Below, in pieces: positions 16,004 to 23,871 of a stretch of DNA of 36,399 nt (position 1 is its first letter; each line of letters opens with the position of its first letter). Origin of the DNA: an uncultured Clostridia bacterium (lineage in GTDB: Bacteria; Bacillota; Clostridia; JAAYHZ01); contig CALCRE010000270.1 of NCBI GenBank assembly GCA_937894465.1, forward strand, positions 1 through 36,399, written 5' to 3'. Both the position numbers and the translations under genes were made by a program. Below the pieces are notes generated by a model, which was not told where the DNA came from, did not search any database, and was given only the letters and a program-made list of their open reading frames with translations.

Positions 16004-16054
16004 CATTATAAATGGGTGTACAATGGAACTATGCATATGAAGGAGGGAGCTTAC

Positions 16055-16957
16055 TTGAAAACAACACTGGTTGTTATGGCTGCAGGAATGGGAAGCCGTT
16101 ACGGAGGCTTGAAACAGATGGATTCCTTCGGCCCCGGAGGAGAGAGTATTTTGGAATACTCCATATATGATGCTTGTTTGGCCGGATTTGAAGAGGTAGT
16201 ATTCATCATTAAAAAGGATATAGAAGAGCTTTTCAAGGAGAAAATAGGGGACAAAATAGCAAAGAAGGTGCAAGTCCGATATGTTTTCCAAGATATCAAC
16301 GATATCCCGGAAGGCTTCAAAGTTCCTGAAAACAGGGCGAAACCTTGGGGAACCGGACATGCTGTCTACTCTGCCAGGGAGGTCGTTAAAAATCCTTTTT
16401 GTGTGATCAATGCAGATGACTTTTATGGAAGGGAAGCCTTTCAATTGATCCATGATTATTTATGTGAACAAACACAACCATACCGATATTGTATGGTGGG
16501 ATATATTCTAAAAAACACTTTGACCGAATTCGGTCATGTGGCAAGAGGAGCTTGTACAATGGATGAATCCGACAATCTGAAAGAGATTGTTGAGAGAACC
16601 AAAATTAAGGTGTTTTATGACGGACCGAAATACTTTAATGAAGAAACATCCGAATGGGTGGAAATTAATCCTGAAACCATCGTATCGATGAATATTTGGG
16701 GATTTACCCCGGAGTTCTTTCAGTCGCTGGCAGATAAGTTTATTTTGTTCTTGACAGACAAAAGTAAAAATCTCGAAATGAATGAATTTTATCTACCTTT
16801 TGCAGTGGATGAGATGTTAAATTCCGGCATGGCTCAAGTGAAAGTTTTAAAGACTCACGAATTGTGGCACGGAGTAACGTATGCCGATGACAAACCCAGA
16901 GTAAAGGAAGCCATTGCAAAAATGGTTCTAGAAGGGCGTTACCCGGAAAATTTATAA
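16055..16957 (+). CDS. Nucleotidyltransferase (NTP-transferase family)
   Basis: This 300-residue Rossmann-like protein begins KTTLVVMAAGMGSRYGGLKQ, a variant of the G-x-G-x-R...K nucleotide-binding loop of sugar-phosphate nucleotidyltransferases. INADDFYGREAF is the metal-binding D-D pair that follows, and GTGHAVYSA is the base-contact stretch. It likely couples a sugar or other phosphate to a nucleotide, but the substrate is not readable; it lacks the left-handed helix domain of GlmU and the usual RmlA/GalU motifs. I prefer the TTG at 16055 because AAGGAGGG (16040-16047) lies seven bases before it and the conserved beta strand starts right there. The ORF could begin at a GTG at 16016, but this has no ribosome binding site. 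It follows hisA closely and may share its transcript. Confidence 0.83.
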   Translation: MKTTLVVMAAGMGSRYGGLKQMDSFGPGGESILEYSIYDACLAGFEEVVFIIKKDIEELFKEKIGDKIAKKVQVRYVFQDINDIPEGFKVPENRAKPWGTGHAVYSAREVVKNPFCVINADDFYGREAFQLIHDYLCEQTQPYRYCMVGYILKNTLTEFGHVARGACTMDESDNLKEIVERTKIKVFYDGPKYFNEETSEWVEINPETIVSMNIWGFTPEFFQSLADKFILFLTDKSKNLEMNEFYLPFAVDEMLNSGMAQVKVLKTHELWHGVTYADDKPRVKEAIAKMVLEGRYPENL

Positions 16958-16978
16958 AAAAAGGTTGGATATTGAATT

Positions 16979-17612
16979 ATGCCGTTTCAGATGACACATT
17001 TGCATATAGCAAAGAATATACAACGGCTTTTTTCTAAAGCAATCAAGGATCTATCTCAATTTTATTTAGGTTCTGTAGCTCCCGATGCAGTGCATAACCG
17101 GGCCGGTTATGTGTCGGATTTTAAAAAAGCATCGCATTTATGTGTCGGTGATGAACGTTGGGGAATGCTAACGAATAACGATGAATGGATTGATCATGTA
17201 ACTGAGTTTTTATATGAAAAAAGAAATTCAGAACACTATGATTTCGTACTGGGCTATTGTTGTGTGGACTCCATTTAGGTTAGAGTATCCCGATGAATTA
17301 ACCAAAGGTTACGGCGGGCTATATCATCAGGAAAGTGAAAAAGTTGAAATAGAATTGGCGTTGAGAGAGGATAACAAAGATCATTTTTGGGTTCACCTCG
17401 AAACGACCAAGCCAATAAGTTTAAGTGATATTATATTTGCTTAAGAAATTGAAAAACATAAAGAAAACATACTGTATAATTGGTATAAGGGTAAGCAACA
17501 TCAAGATATATCGTCGAATCAATTGGTAACAATCGATAGCACAATGAACTTTGTAGAAGAAGCGACTGTTTTTATTATCAATAAAATAGCATTAGCTGAA
17601 AATAGAGCATAA
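16979..17612 (+). pseudogene. Decayed zinc-dependent phospholipase C-like gene
   Basis: Two open frames belong to one broken gene of the bacterial zinc-dependent phospholipase C family (MTHLHIAK, LGSVAPDAVHNR, then HYDFVLGYCC). The first frame runs from 16979 and hits TAG at 17276-17278. The matching continuation (PFRLEYPDELTKGYGGLYH...) is in another frame from about 17263. The residues that normally follow the GYC motif (a conserved His-x-x-x-Asp zinc-ligand stretch) are missing, so a small out-of-frame deletion near 17258-17265 is likely. In the second frame a TAA at 17442-17444 interrupts, yet sensible sequence (EIEKHKENILYNWYKG) continues in frame to TAA at 17610. With one deletion and one nonsense codon the product should be inactive. 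Sequencing error could explain one of these but hardly both. Confidence 0.82.
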
Positions 17613-17640
17613 AAAACCTTCGGTATATGAAGGTTTTTTT
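17611..17640. terminator. Bidirectional terminator between the pseudogene and acnX
   Basis: AAAAAACCTTC (17611-17621) pairs perfectly with GAAGGTTTTTT (17629-17639) around a 7-base loop. A run of T on the plus strand and of A at the other end lets it serve both converging transcripts. Confidence 0.85.
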
Positions 17641-17671
17641 ATGCTTTATTTACTTTTTACTTTATTAATTT

Positions 17672-18064
17672 TTATGAAACAATGACTTCACCGGTATCTT
17701 TGATTTCTATTTTTGAACCGCTTTTTACTGAGTTAAGGAATTCTTGTCCTAATTGATCCACTGCGATGATGATATGATTAAGCCAATTGCTTGCAAGTAG
17801 AATACCGGATGCCGATTCCGTGTCAATGGAATCGGAAAACAACATGGCAGCCGGTGCATGACCTGTTTTACAAGCGGTCAAAAGATACAAGCCTCCGAAA
17901 TTTGACACTGCAGCACTTGGCAAACATAATATTTTGCCTTCCACATCTTTTTGTAATGCCTGATGCTCTAATATTTTCGTTAAATCTAACTTTTGTGCAG
18001 CAACCGCTGCTGTCCCTGAGAGATTACCTTTTGTTACTACTCGTCCGTTAAAACTCTTACTCAT
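17672..18064 (-). CDS. Aconitase X small (swivel) subunit
   Basis: This 130-residue protein matches the DUF126/AcnX swivelling domain: SFNGRVVTKGNLSGTAAV at the N-terminus, then KILCLPSAAVSNFGGLYLL, TGHAPAAMLFSDS, and a C-terminal GSKIEI. It forms the mobile half of a two-subunit aconitase X. Characterised bacterial two-subunit enzymes dehydrate cis-3-hydroxy-L-proline, while the archaeal relatives act on mevalonate 5-phosphate in the modified mevalonate pathway. I start at the ATG at 18064, with GGGAGG (18078-18073) eight bases upstream; the in-frame GTG at 18073 overlaps this site. The start overlaps the stop of the large-subunit gene (TAATG), so translation is coupled. It ends 32 bases before the shared terminator. 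Confidence 0.86.
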   Translation of the reverse strand: MSKSFNGRVVTKGNLSGTAAVAAQKLDLTKILEHQALQKDVEGKILCLPSAAVSNFGGLYLLTACKTGHAPAAMLFSDSIDTESASGILLASNWLNHIIIAVDQLGQEFLNSVKSGSKIEIKDTGEVIVS

Positions 18065-19350
18065 TATAGACACCTCCCGGTTGCGATAATACTGGACAAC
18101 TCTGAATCGTTATAATATCTGATATTCGCATTCATTCGCAATATATTAGAATTGGTCACCACCGGTTTCAATAGCATTTTGGAATTTTTCATAAATGCAA
18201 CCGGGCATAAGCCGGTGAACTGAATGCCGGCTTCTTCAACCTTGGTGTTCAGATTATAATTTGTTTTGAAACGTGCTATTACGTCTGGTGCCGCACAAAG
18301 ATAAGTCGGTATGGATACCTTTGTTTTTCCGTGCATTTTCAATCCTCGGAAGATAGTGGAGGCCCAATACTCGATCTGATTTGTAGTCAAATGGGGACAG
18401 CCGATGAAACATGCCGCGGGCTTTACATTTTTCTTTTTCCAAGGTGAGGGATAGGATAATTCCAGATCGGCCAACTCTTCGTCGTCCACTATGTATACTT
18501 GAGGATGTTCGACCATTAGCTTTTTGCCCATTTTAACTGCTTCCGGTGTGATGTGGTCTACGTGGAACAAGCTTGTTCCACTAGTGGATAATACCGCACC
18601 CATATCTTTTAAAGCATCTTGCAAGCCCTCTTCAATTCTACGCCCTAGGAACGTTTCGACACCTTGAATGTAGGGAGTTTCACCTTGCGTTTTCATTGCA
18701 ATAGCGTGCCCGAGTATATGGGGATTAGGCATATTACGAGTGTTTAAAACAACATTCCATGTAGCCTTCCGTCCTTCATCGGTCAATAATCCGTATTCCG
18801 GTACCTTCCCTAAAACTGCACAGAAAAGATCGATCAAAGGCGGATTCAGATTAGTTTTTGCACCTAGCACCGAATTGGCATAAATTACTGATGGAGGATA
18901 AGACCAAGCCAGTATACTGTCTGCGGCCGGTGTATCCTTTACTTCATCGAGATAACTTGTGCATGTATAAGCGTGATTATCTTTTATGCCCAATGCGTTT
19001 AATTTCTCTTCCAATTCACTTTGTCTGCCGTATATTTTTCTCAAAGCACCTTTTTGACCACCGGTAACCTTTACATGCTCTTTATCAAAAGGCTTCGGAT
19101 TCACGGTAAAAGATGTCTTGGCTTTTATACCGTTTTTGATCATTTCGTCTAATATATCGAACATAGCCTCCAAGTGTTGTAGGCCGAAGGATGTGGCAAA
19201 GTGAGACGGACCTGTGATCGGTACAAATTTTTTTGCTCCGTACAGATCACCGTATTGTACTACGGTTTTCATTATTTTTTGTAATGTTTCACCTTGCTTG
19301 CCTTCTAAAACATCCAATTCTTCCTGATTTAACTGCATTTTGAATTCCAT
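18064..19350 (-). CDS. Aconitase X catalytic (large) subunit
   Basis: This 428-residue protein belongs to the AcnX/DUF521 family. It starts MEFKMQLNQEELDVLEGKQGET, and family motifs include the GAKKFVPITGPSHFATSFG segment, SYPPSVIYANSVLGAKTN, PHILGHAIAMKT and the cysteine-containing segments FIGCPHLT, PTYLCAAPDV and TGLCPVAFM, expected to bind an iron-sulfur cluster. With the small subunit it should dehydrate a hydroxylated acid; cis-3-hydroxy-L-proline to pyrroline-2-carboxylate is the known bacterial reaction. No proline racemase or pyrroline reductase gene is adjacent, so the substrate here stays open. GGGGTG precedes the ATG at 19350. The roughly 200-base leader in front carries tiny ORFs and repeats that look regulatory. 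Confidence 0.87.
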   Translation of the reverse strand: MEFKMQLNQEELDVLEGKQGETLQKIMKTVVQYGDLYGAKKFVPITGPSHFATSFGLQHLEAMFDILDEMIKNGIKAKTSFTVNPKPFDKEHVKVTGGQKGALRKIYGRQSELEEKLNALGIKDNHAYTCTSYLDEVKDTPAADSILAWSYPPSVIYANSVLGAKTNLNPPLIDLFCAVLGKVPEYGLLTDEGRKATWNVVLNTRNMPNPHILGHAIAMKTQGETPYIQGVETFLGRRIEEGLQDALKDMGAVLSTSGTSLFHVDHITPEAVKMGKKLMVEHPQVYIVDDEELADLELSYPSPWKKKNVKPAACFIGCPHLTTNQIEYWASTIFRGLKMHGKTKVSIPTYLCAAPDVIARFKTNYNLNTKVEEAGIQFTGLCPVAFMKNSKMLLKPVVTNSNILRMNANIRYYNDSELSSIIATGRCL

Positions 19351-19382
19351 TGTATCACCCCTATATAGACTTTAGACTATAC

Positions 19383-19409
19383 TTAACAAACACATATGCC
19401 AAAAGACAT
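19383..19409 (-). other. Tiny ORF in the acnX leader (8 residues, MSFGICVC)
   Basis: On the minus strand ATG at 19409 opens an 8-codon frame ending with TAA at 19383. It resembles the tiny ORF at 19457-19477: over 18 bases, 13 are identical and the five differences are all transitions. No good ribosome binding site is visible, so translation is uncertain. Confidence 0.3.
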
Positions 19410-19456
19410 GTTTAGTGCATATACCGCTAGAAACCACCCGACATAATGCATGATTA

Positions 19457-19477
19457 TTAACATGCACCGGAAGACAT
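19457..19477 (-). other. Tiny ORF in the acnX leader (6 residues, MSSGAC)
   Basis: On the minus strand a very strong ribosome binding site (GAGGAGGTGAT) directly precedes ATG at 19477. The frame reads MSSGAC and stops at TAA, 19457. No longer frame uses this site, so a ribosome is apparently meant to load here about 100 bases before acnX. An inverted repeat, GCATG (19448-19452) with CATGC (19461-19465), overlaps its end. Confidence 0.45.
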
Positions 19478-19561
19478 ATCACCTCCTCTTAGGGTTGCTT
19501 GCAATAATCTCTGACTTGAACAAACTAAATGAAATTATGAAAATTACATGATTACATGACC

Positions 19562-19589
19562 ATTATATAGCAAAATGTGAATAAAACAA
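19562..19589 (-). promoter_or_regulatory. Promoter of the acnX operon with tandem operator-like repeat
   Basis: On the minus strand TTGTTT (19589-19584) and TATAAT (19567-19562) are 16 bases apart. Directly downstream lie two tandem copies of the plus-strand octamer ATTACATG (19543-19550 and 19551-19558), covering the expected start site near 19555, a good position for a repressor. Confidence 0.55.
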
Positions 19590-19610
19590 AGTAAATGGTC
19601 AATCTTTCTT

Positions 19611-20072
19611 CTAAAAGGTCGAAAAGTTTTCCTGATTGAAGAATTCCCGTAACTCCGGTTGGTTGATTATTTCTCTAAAAAAGATAAAGAAGAATGCGAT
19701 CCACACTACAATGATTAAGAATGAAAATGCAATTTTAACGATGGTGGAAATTCCGGATATCATGAAGAACTGCCGGTGGTTGCTAAAAAATTCCGTCATT
19801 TTGGCTTGGTTATTGGTTTGTATGGTTTGTTGGAGTGCTGAAGCTGATTCCAACAGTTTAATTCCTGCTATGATTTGGGGAATACCATATATAGCTGTTA
19901 TGATTCCCAAGCTGCTCAAGACACCAACAATAATGTCCATAATTCCTCTGAATTTTGCCCAGCTTGCCATACTCTTCAATTCCTTTGTATTGATACTCAC
20001 ATGAATATCCGTCATTTCGTTATATAGTGTATTGTCTGTCGAGCCGCTTTGCATCATTTCATTGTTTTCCAT
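19611..20072 (-). CDS. Small membrane protein, DUF5362-like
   Basis: This 153-residue protein has a polar N-terminus of about 40 residues and two long hydrophobic parts. One, at about 47-80 (GIMDIIVGVLSSLGIITAIYGIPQIIAGIKLL), probably forms a helical hairpin; the other lies at about 112-140 (ISTIVKIAFSFLIIVVWIAFFFIFF). The I-x-G-I-P-Q-I-I-A-G-I-K-L-L stretch and overall size fit the DUF5362 family of small uncharacterised bacterial membrane proteins. I choose the ATG at 20072 because GGAGGG (20083-20078) lies five bases before it; an upstream ATG at 20111 has no such site. It is on the same strand as acnX but has its own promoter. No function is known. Confidence 0.7.
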   Translation of the reverse strand: MENNEMMQSGSTDNTLYNEMTDIHVSINTKELKSMASWAKFRGIMDIIVGVLSSLGIITAIYGIPQIIAGIKLLESASALQQTIQTNNQAKMTEFFSNHRQFFMISGISTIVKIAFSFLIIVVWIAFFFIFFREIINQPELREFFNQENFSTF

Positions 20073-20112
20073 ATGATCCCTCCACATGCAGCAAATTATT
20101 GTATATAACATT

Positions 20113-20141
20113 ATTGTATCAACAGTTGGTCAATTTCTCAA
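20113..20141 (-). promoter_or_regulatory. Promoter of the DUF5362-like gene
   Basis: On the minus strand TTGAGA (20141-20136) and TACAAT (20118-20113) are 17 bases apart, with TGA before the -10 (extended -10). Confidence 0.55.
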
Positions 20142-20189
20142 TATCATTTTAAAATTTCAAAATCTATAAATACCGGAAATTTAAAATAG

Positions 20190-20217
20190 TTCACGTGTGA
20201 TCAATTTATGATATAAT
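20190..20217 (+). promoter_or_regulatory. Promoter of the PIG-L gene
   Basis: TTCACG (20190-20195) and TATAAT (20212-20217) are 16 bases apart, and TGA precedes the -10. It diverges from the promoter at 20113-20141. Confidence 0.6.
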
Positions 20218-20258
20218 TTTCCCATCATTCTAATACTGCATTGATCGGAGGAATCAAT

Positions 20259-21089
20259 ATGATAAACAGACAAAACATTCGTTTAATGGCGATAGGAGCC
20301 CATCCGGACGATTGTGAAAGCAAAGTGGGTGGAATTGCCATGAATGTTCTTCAACGCGGCGGAAAAGTCATGTTTGTTTCGGCTACCAACGGGAACGCCG
20401 GTCACCACGAATTGACAAGAGAGGATTTAAAGGCAAGACGCTTTCAAGAAGCAAGCAAAGTTGCCGAAGAATTTGGTATATTGTATCGAATCATGGATAA
20501 TGACGATTGCACCTTACAAAATACTTTAAAAAATAGAGACGAGTTAATCAGTTTAATCCGTTCTTTTCGACCTGATGTTATTGTGACGCACAGAATAAAC
20601 GATTATCATACCGATCACCGTAATACCGGGCTTTTGGTTCAGGATGCATCCTTTTTATTAAGAGTACCCTTAGTGTGTCCCCAATCACCTGCATTAGAAT
20701 ATGAGCCTATCATTCTATATATGGGTGATGGATTTAAAAAGCCTAATAGATTGCAACCGGATATGGTGGTGGATGTAGAAGAGTATCTGGATGCTAAAGC
20801 CAAAATGCTGTATCATCATGATTCTCAGTTTTTCGAATGGCTTCCTTGGCTGGACGGAGCGTTGGACAAAGTACCTCATGATCGGGAAGGACGCATAGAA
20901 TGGTGCAGAAGGTGGTTATTAGCCAGATCGGAATATCTTAAAGGTCCCCAAGTACTTCAATCATACCGCATGATATACGGTGATAAAGCAAAAGAAACAT
21001 TGCGTTGTTTAGAAGCTTTTGAGATATCTGAATACGGTGCATCAGTGACACCGGAAGAATTACGGCAATTGTTCGGGATACCGGTGTAA
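20259..21089 (+). CDS. PIG-L family zinc-dependent deacetylase
   Basis: This 276-residue protein of the LmbE/PIG-L fold has zinc motif AHPDD at about residues 14-18 (MAIGAHPDDCESKVGG) and HTDH at about 117-120. A third ligand may be supplied by the ML-Y-H-H-D region at about 187-192. Family members remove acetyl groups from N-acetylglucosaminyl lipids or thiol precursors such as GlcNAc-malate in bacillithiol synthesis (BshB). The C-terminal extension after residue 190 is longer than in BshB. GGAGG at 20247-20251 supports the ATG at 20259; the in-frame upstream ATG at 20241 precedes this site. The next gene, a GNAT acetyltransferase, follows after 12 bases, which suggests a deacetylation-acetylation pair. 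The substrate is not known. Confidence 0.87.
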   Translation: MINRQNIRLMAIGAHPDDCESKVGGIAMNVLQRGGKVMFVSATNGNAGHHELTREDLKARRFQEASKVAEEFGILYRIMDNDDCTLQNTLKNRDELISLIRSFRPDVIVTHRINDYHTDHRNTGLLVQDASFLLRVPLVCPQSPALEYEPIILYMGDGFKKPNRLQPDMVVDVEEYLDAKAKMLYHHDSQFFEWLPWLDGALDKVPHDREGRIEWCRRWLLARSEYLKGPQVLQSYRMIYGDKAKETLRCLEAFEISEYGASVTPEELRQLFGIPV

Positions 21090-21101
21090 AAGAGAACCGA
21101 C

Positions 21102-21881
21102 ATGACTTTCTTTACTCAAAGCATCGTTTCTCGAATTGCTCAAAGCCATATTCATTACCCGAAAAGAATTGCGGAATGTGTTAAACTGCCGTATGGATTG
21201 TTGTATCACGATAGGGAAAACCCGGGTTCTCATATGTGCAACCATGCAGTAATCACCGATATGTCGGGAGACTTGGATCTTAAAGTAAGACAAGTGACGG
21301 AATTTTATGTGGAAAAAGGCTTGACACCGGTGATCTATACCGCCTTTCAAAGAAAGGCTTATCGGATTATGTCACAACCGCTGAGAAACAACGGATATTC
21401 CGTGGGGAAATACCCGGAAGGCGCCTTTTTCTATTACCCGCAAGGTCAAACAGGATCTTTACCGAATTACTCTAATCGGGTAAAAAGGGTTCAAACAGAG
21501 GAAGGTATACTGGATATGTTTTCGGATGATGAAGAAGGGGTGTATAACCGGACGGTGATTCGCAAGCTTTTACCCGGTGAGGGTTACTATTTATGGTGTG
21601 TGTATGAAAAGGATAAACCGGTGGCGGTTGCGTCCTTGGTAATGATGAGTGAATACAGGACCAGCGTTATTGATAATGTCTACACCGTTCCGGAATACCG
21701 TAACAAAGGATATGCCACGGCAATTGTCCGGCATGCCCTCCGCATGCACCAAGCGTGCTCGGATAATTTGGTTTTCCTCTATGCTTATAAGGAACAACCC
21801 ATACGAATTTATCGGAAATTGGGTTTTGTAAAAGTGAACAATATGCGATTGGAATATTGGAATGCGTGGATGGATATATAG
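21102..21881 (+). CDS. GNAT family N-acetyltransferase
   Basis: This 259-residue protein has the GNAT fold in its C-terminal half: VASLVMMSEYRTSVIDNVYTVPEYR then NKGYATAIVRHAL, the acetyl-CoA pyrophosphate-binding loop (R-x-x-G-x-A pattern at about residues 204-210), followed by YRKLGFVKVN. The N-terminal half (about 1-120) is an additional domain holding MCNHAVITDMSGD, a segment seen in other clostridial acetyltransferases without assigned function. The ATG at 21102 has only a weak ribosome binding site and lies 12 bases behind the PIG-L gene, so coupling is likely. Together they could exchange an N-acyl group on one amine-bearing metabolite; this is inference from position. The acceptor is unknown. 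Confidence 0.83.
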   Translation: MTFFTQSIVSRIAQSHIHYPKRIAECVKLPYGLLYHDRENPGSHMCNHAVITDMSGDLDLKVRQVTEFYVEKGLTPVIYTAFQRKAYRIMSQPLRNNGYSVGKYPEGAFFYYPQGQTGSLPNYSNRVKRVQTEEGILDMFSDDEEGVYNRTVIRKLLPGEGYYLWCVYEKDKPVAVASLVMMSEYRTSVIDNVYTVPEYRNKGYATAIVRHALRMHQACSDNLVFLYAYKEQPIRIYRKLGFVKVNNMRLEYWNAWMDI

Positions 21882-21918
21882 GTAATCATGCTTTTACTTA
21901 TTTTACGCATTTTACATG

Positions 21919-21947
21919 TTGCGAAATGTTTCTGTTTGTACTATAAT
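21919..21947 (+). promoter_or_regulatory. Promoter of the 22010-22381 gene
   Basis: TTGCGA (21919-21924) and TATAAT (21942-21947) are 17 bases apart. Confidence 0.55.
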
Positions 21948-22009
21948 ATTAGTGATAAAATATGGTTGTATTGTGGTGAGTTTAAAATTTATAAATTGGG
22001 GGTAGTGTA

Positions 22010-22381
22010 ATGGGATTTTGGCTAAAATATAAACAAAAGAAATATAAGGATACTTATATCATAGCCGTGAAGGATTATTCTAAGGAGAAAATCGAAGATT
22101 TAATCTCCGGTGAAGAATATATGCCGAACAGGGAAGATGATTGTATCAAAAGGTTGTTTGCAGAAATTCTGGATATTTCTAAAGTGGATTCCGCAAAAGA
22201 CCTTAGGTATTTCATCAGAAGACATGGCGTGGACAGAAATATCGTCATCTACCATTGGGATGGCTTAAGAACACGCGGATACACCTTCATGCTAGTGAAA
22301 TATAAAGGCAAGCCCATTATTACGGATATATGCGATGGTAACAAAGTCGTATATCTCTCAAGGCCGATGGGGTTACATTGA
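22010..22381 (+). CDS. Hypothetical protein, 123 residues
   Basis: I do not recognise this protein. It is soluble, charged and starts MGFWLKYKQKKYKDTYIIAV. A helical middle (SKEKIEDLISGEEYMP) precedes a likely beta-rich end (NIVIYHWDGLRTRGYTFMLVKYKGKPIITDICDGN). It has no signal peptide or membrane segment. A GGGGGT ribosome binding site lies before the ATG at 22010, and it has its own promoter and a good terminator, so it is a monocistronic real gene. It lies between an acetyltransferase and the rnf operon without obvious link to either. Confidence 0.72.
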   Translation: MGFWLKYKQKKYKDTYIIAVKDYSKEKIEDLISGEEYMPNREDDCIKRLFAEILDISKVDSAKDLRYFIRRHGVDRNIVIYHWDGLRTRGYTFMLVKYKGKPIITDICDGNKVVYLSRPMGLH

Positions 22382-22406
22382 TGCCCCGGATTGTGTGTTT
22401 AAAACG

Positions 22407-22439
22407 AAAAGTGCTGCCTGAAAGGGAGGCACTTTTTTT
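22407..22439 (+). terminator. Intrinsic terminator before the rnf operon
   Basis: AAAAGTGC (22407-22414) pairs with GCACTTTT (22429-22436). An inner CC/GG pairing extends the stem, and seven T residues follow. Confidence 0.82.
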
Positions 22440-22549
22440 GTCTAATTTTTCACAAGTAGCTCATATTTTTTTTTCATAATTTATGCACAATGTATACAGT
22501 ATTACACAATAAATTTTATCAAAATGTATGAAGTAGGAAGAGGTAACAG

Positions 22550-23869
22550 ATGTTAAGAAAGAAAACGTTTAAACAAGGTGCGACATTGCCTCATATCAAG
22601 AATACCGCGCAGGACCAAACCATTTTGATGCCGGCGCCTAAGACCATTGTGGTGCCTATGTTGCAGCACATAGGTGCTCCTTGTGAACCGACGGTGAACA
22701 AAGGTGACCATGTAAAAGTCGGCCAAGTCATCGGGGACACAGACAAATATGTGTCGGCACCGATCCATTCCGGTGTATCCGGAAAAGTGGTGAAGATGGA
22801 CATTATACTGACATATGCGGGTAATAATGTTCCGGTTATGATCATTGAGTCGGATGGGGAAAATGAGGTATATGAAGGTGTGAGGCCTCCGAAAATAGGA
22901 AACTTGGATGAGTTTGTAAAGGCCATTAGAGCTTCCGGTCTTGTGGGATTAGGAGGTGCCGGATTTCCCACCCATGTGAAATTGAATCTGCCGAATGAGG
23001 CCAATATCGACACACTGATTGTCAATGCAGTGGAATGCGAACCGTACATCACATCAGATAATCGGGAGGCATTAGAACACACAAGACATGTGGTCCGTGG
23101 AATGCAGATCATAGGGGAATATTTAAAAATCCCCAATATCATCATCGGTGTGGAGGATAATAAACCGGAATCCATTGAAATATTGAGTCAAGCTGTAAAA
23201 GGAACAAAAATTAAAGTTCAACCCTTGATCACGAGATATCCTCAAGGTGCTGAGAAAATGCTCATCTCTGCATTGACCGGAAGAAAAGTTCCATCCGGTG
23301 GATTGCCTTCGGATGTAGGAACCATTGTCTTGAACATAACCACTGTTTCGTTTATATCCAAATACTTGGAAACCGGTATGCCTCTAGTAAAAAGAAGAGT
23401 GACGGTAGACGGCACTGCGGTTAAGAACCCCGGTAACGTGGAAGTGGTGTTAGGTACAACCATTCGTGAGTTATTGGATTTTTGCGGCGGTGTGACCGAA
23501 GAGATTAAAAAGGTTATTATGGGTGGTCCTATGATGGGAATTGCCAATTACAACATTGATATGCCCATATTAAAGCAAAACAATGCCATTTTGGCACTCG
23601 GAGAAGAGTTAGGTGATCCTCCGGATGAAACCCCGTGCATCCGATGTGGACGTTGCATTACCAGGTGCCCCATGTCTTTGATGCCGGTGTATCTTGACTT
23701 GTATTCCAGAAGACGTGATTTGGATCAATTGCATAAATATCACATAATGGACTGCATGGAATGTGGAAGTTGTACCTATAACTGTCCGGCTAAACGATAT
23801 TTAGTACAATCCATAAGAATGGGTAAAACATTGATCAAACAACAACCCAAAGTGAAAGGAGGGAAATAA
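22550..23869 (+). CDS. rnfC: Rnf complex subunit C (NADH-binding, Fe-S)
   Basis: This 439-residue peripheral subunit is the site of NAD+ reduction or NADH oxidation in the ferredoxin:NAD+ oxidoreductase. The N-terminal barrel-sandwich part (KTFKQGATLPHIKN) precedes the NADH/FMN-binding loop LVGLGGAGFPTHVKL (about residues 130-145), which resembles complex I subunit NuoF. Two 4Fe-4S motifs follow: CIRCGRCITRCP (about 363-374) and CMECGSCTYNCP (about 402-413). The start is ATG at 22550, with AGAGG upstream. I see no consensus promoter in the 110 AT-rich bases after the terminator, though the operon must begin here. It is the first gene of rnfCDGEAB, as in Acetobacterium and other clostridia. 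Confidence 0.95.
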   Translation: MLRKKTFKQGATLPHIKNTAQDQTILMPAPKTIVVPMLQHIGAPCEPTVNKGDHVKVGQVIGDTDKYVSAPIHSGVSGKVVKMDIILTYAGNNVPVMIIESDGENEVYEGVRPPKIGNLDEFVKAIRASGLVGLGGAGFPTHVKLNLPNEANIDTLIVNAVECEPYITSDNREALEHTRHVVRGMQIIGEYLKIPNIIIGVEDNKPESIEILSQAVKGTKIKVQPLITRYPQGAEKMLISALTGRKVPSGGLPSDVGTIVLNITTVSFISKYLETGMPLVKRRVTVDGTAVKNPGNVEVVLGTTIRELLDFCGGVTEEIKKVIMGGPMMGIANYNIDMPILKQNNAILALGEELGDPPDETPCIRCGRCITRCPMSLMPVYLDLYSRRRDLDQLHKYHIMDCMECGSCTYNCPAKRYLVQSIRMGKTLIKQQPKVKGGK

Positions 23870-23871
23870 TC

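Noticed and set aside
22440..22549. Promoter for the rnf operon
   Set aside because: The AT-rich stretch offers several weak hexamers, but none with good boxes and 16-18 base spacing, so none is called.
22591..23175. 194-codon minus-strand open frame
   Set aside because: Antisense shadow of rnfC, low-complexity Ser/Thr/Pro composition and no ribosome binding site.
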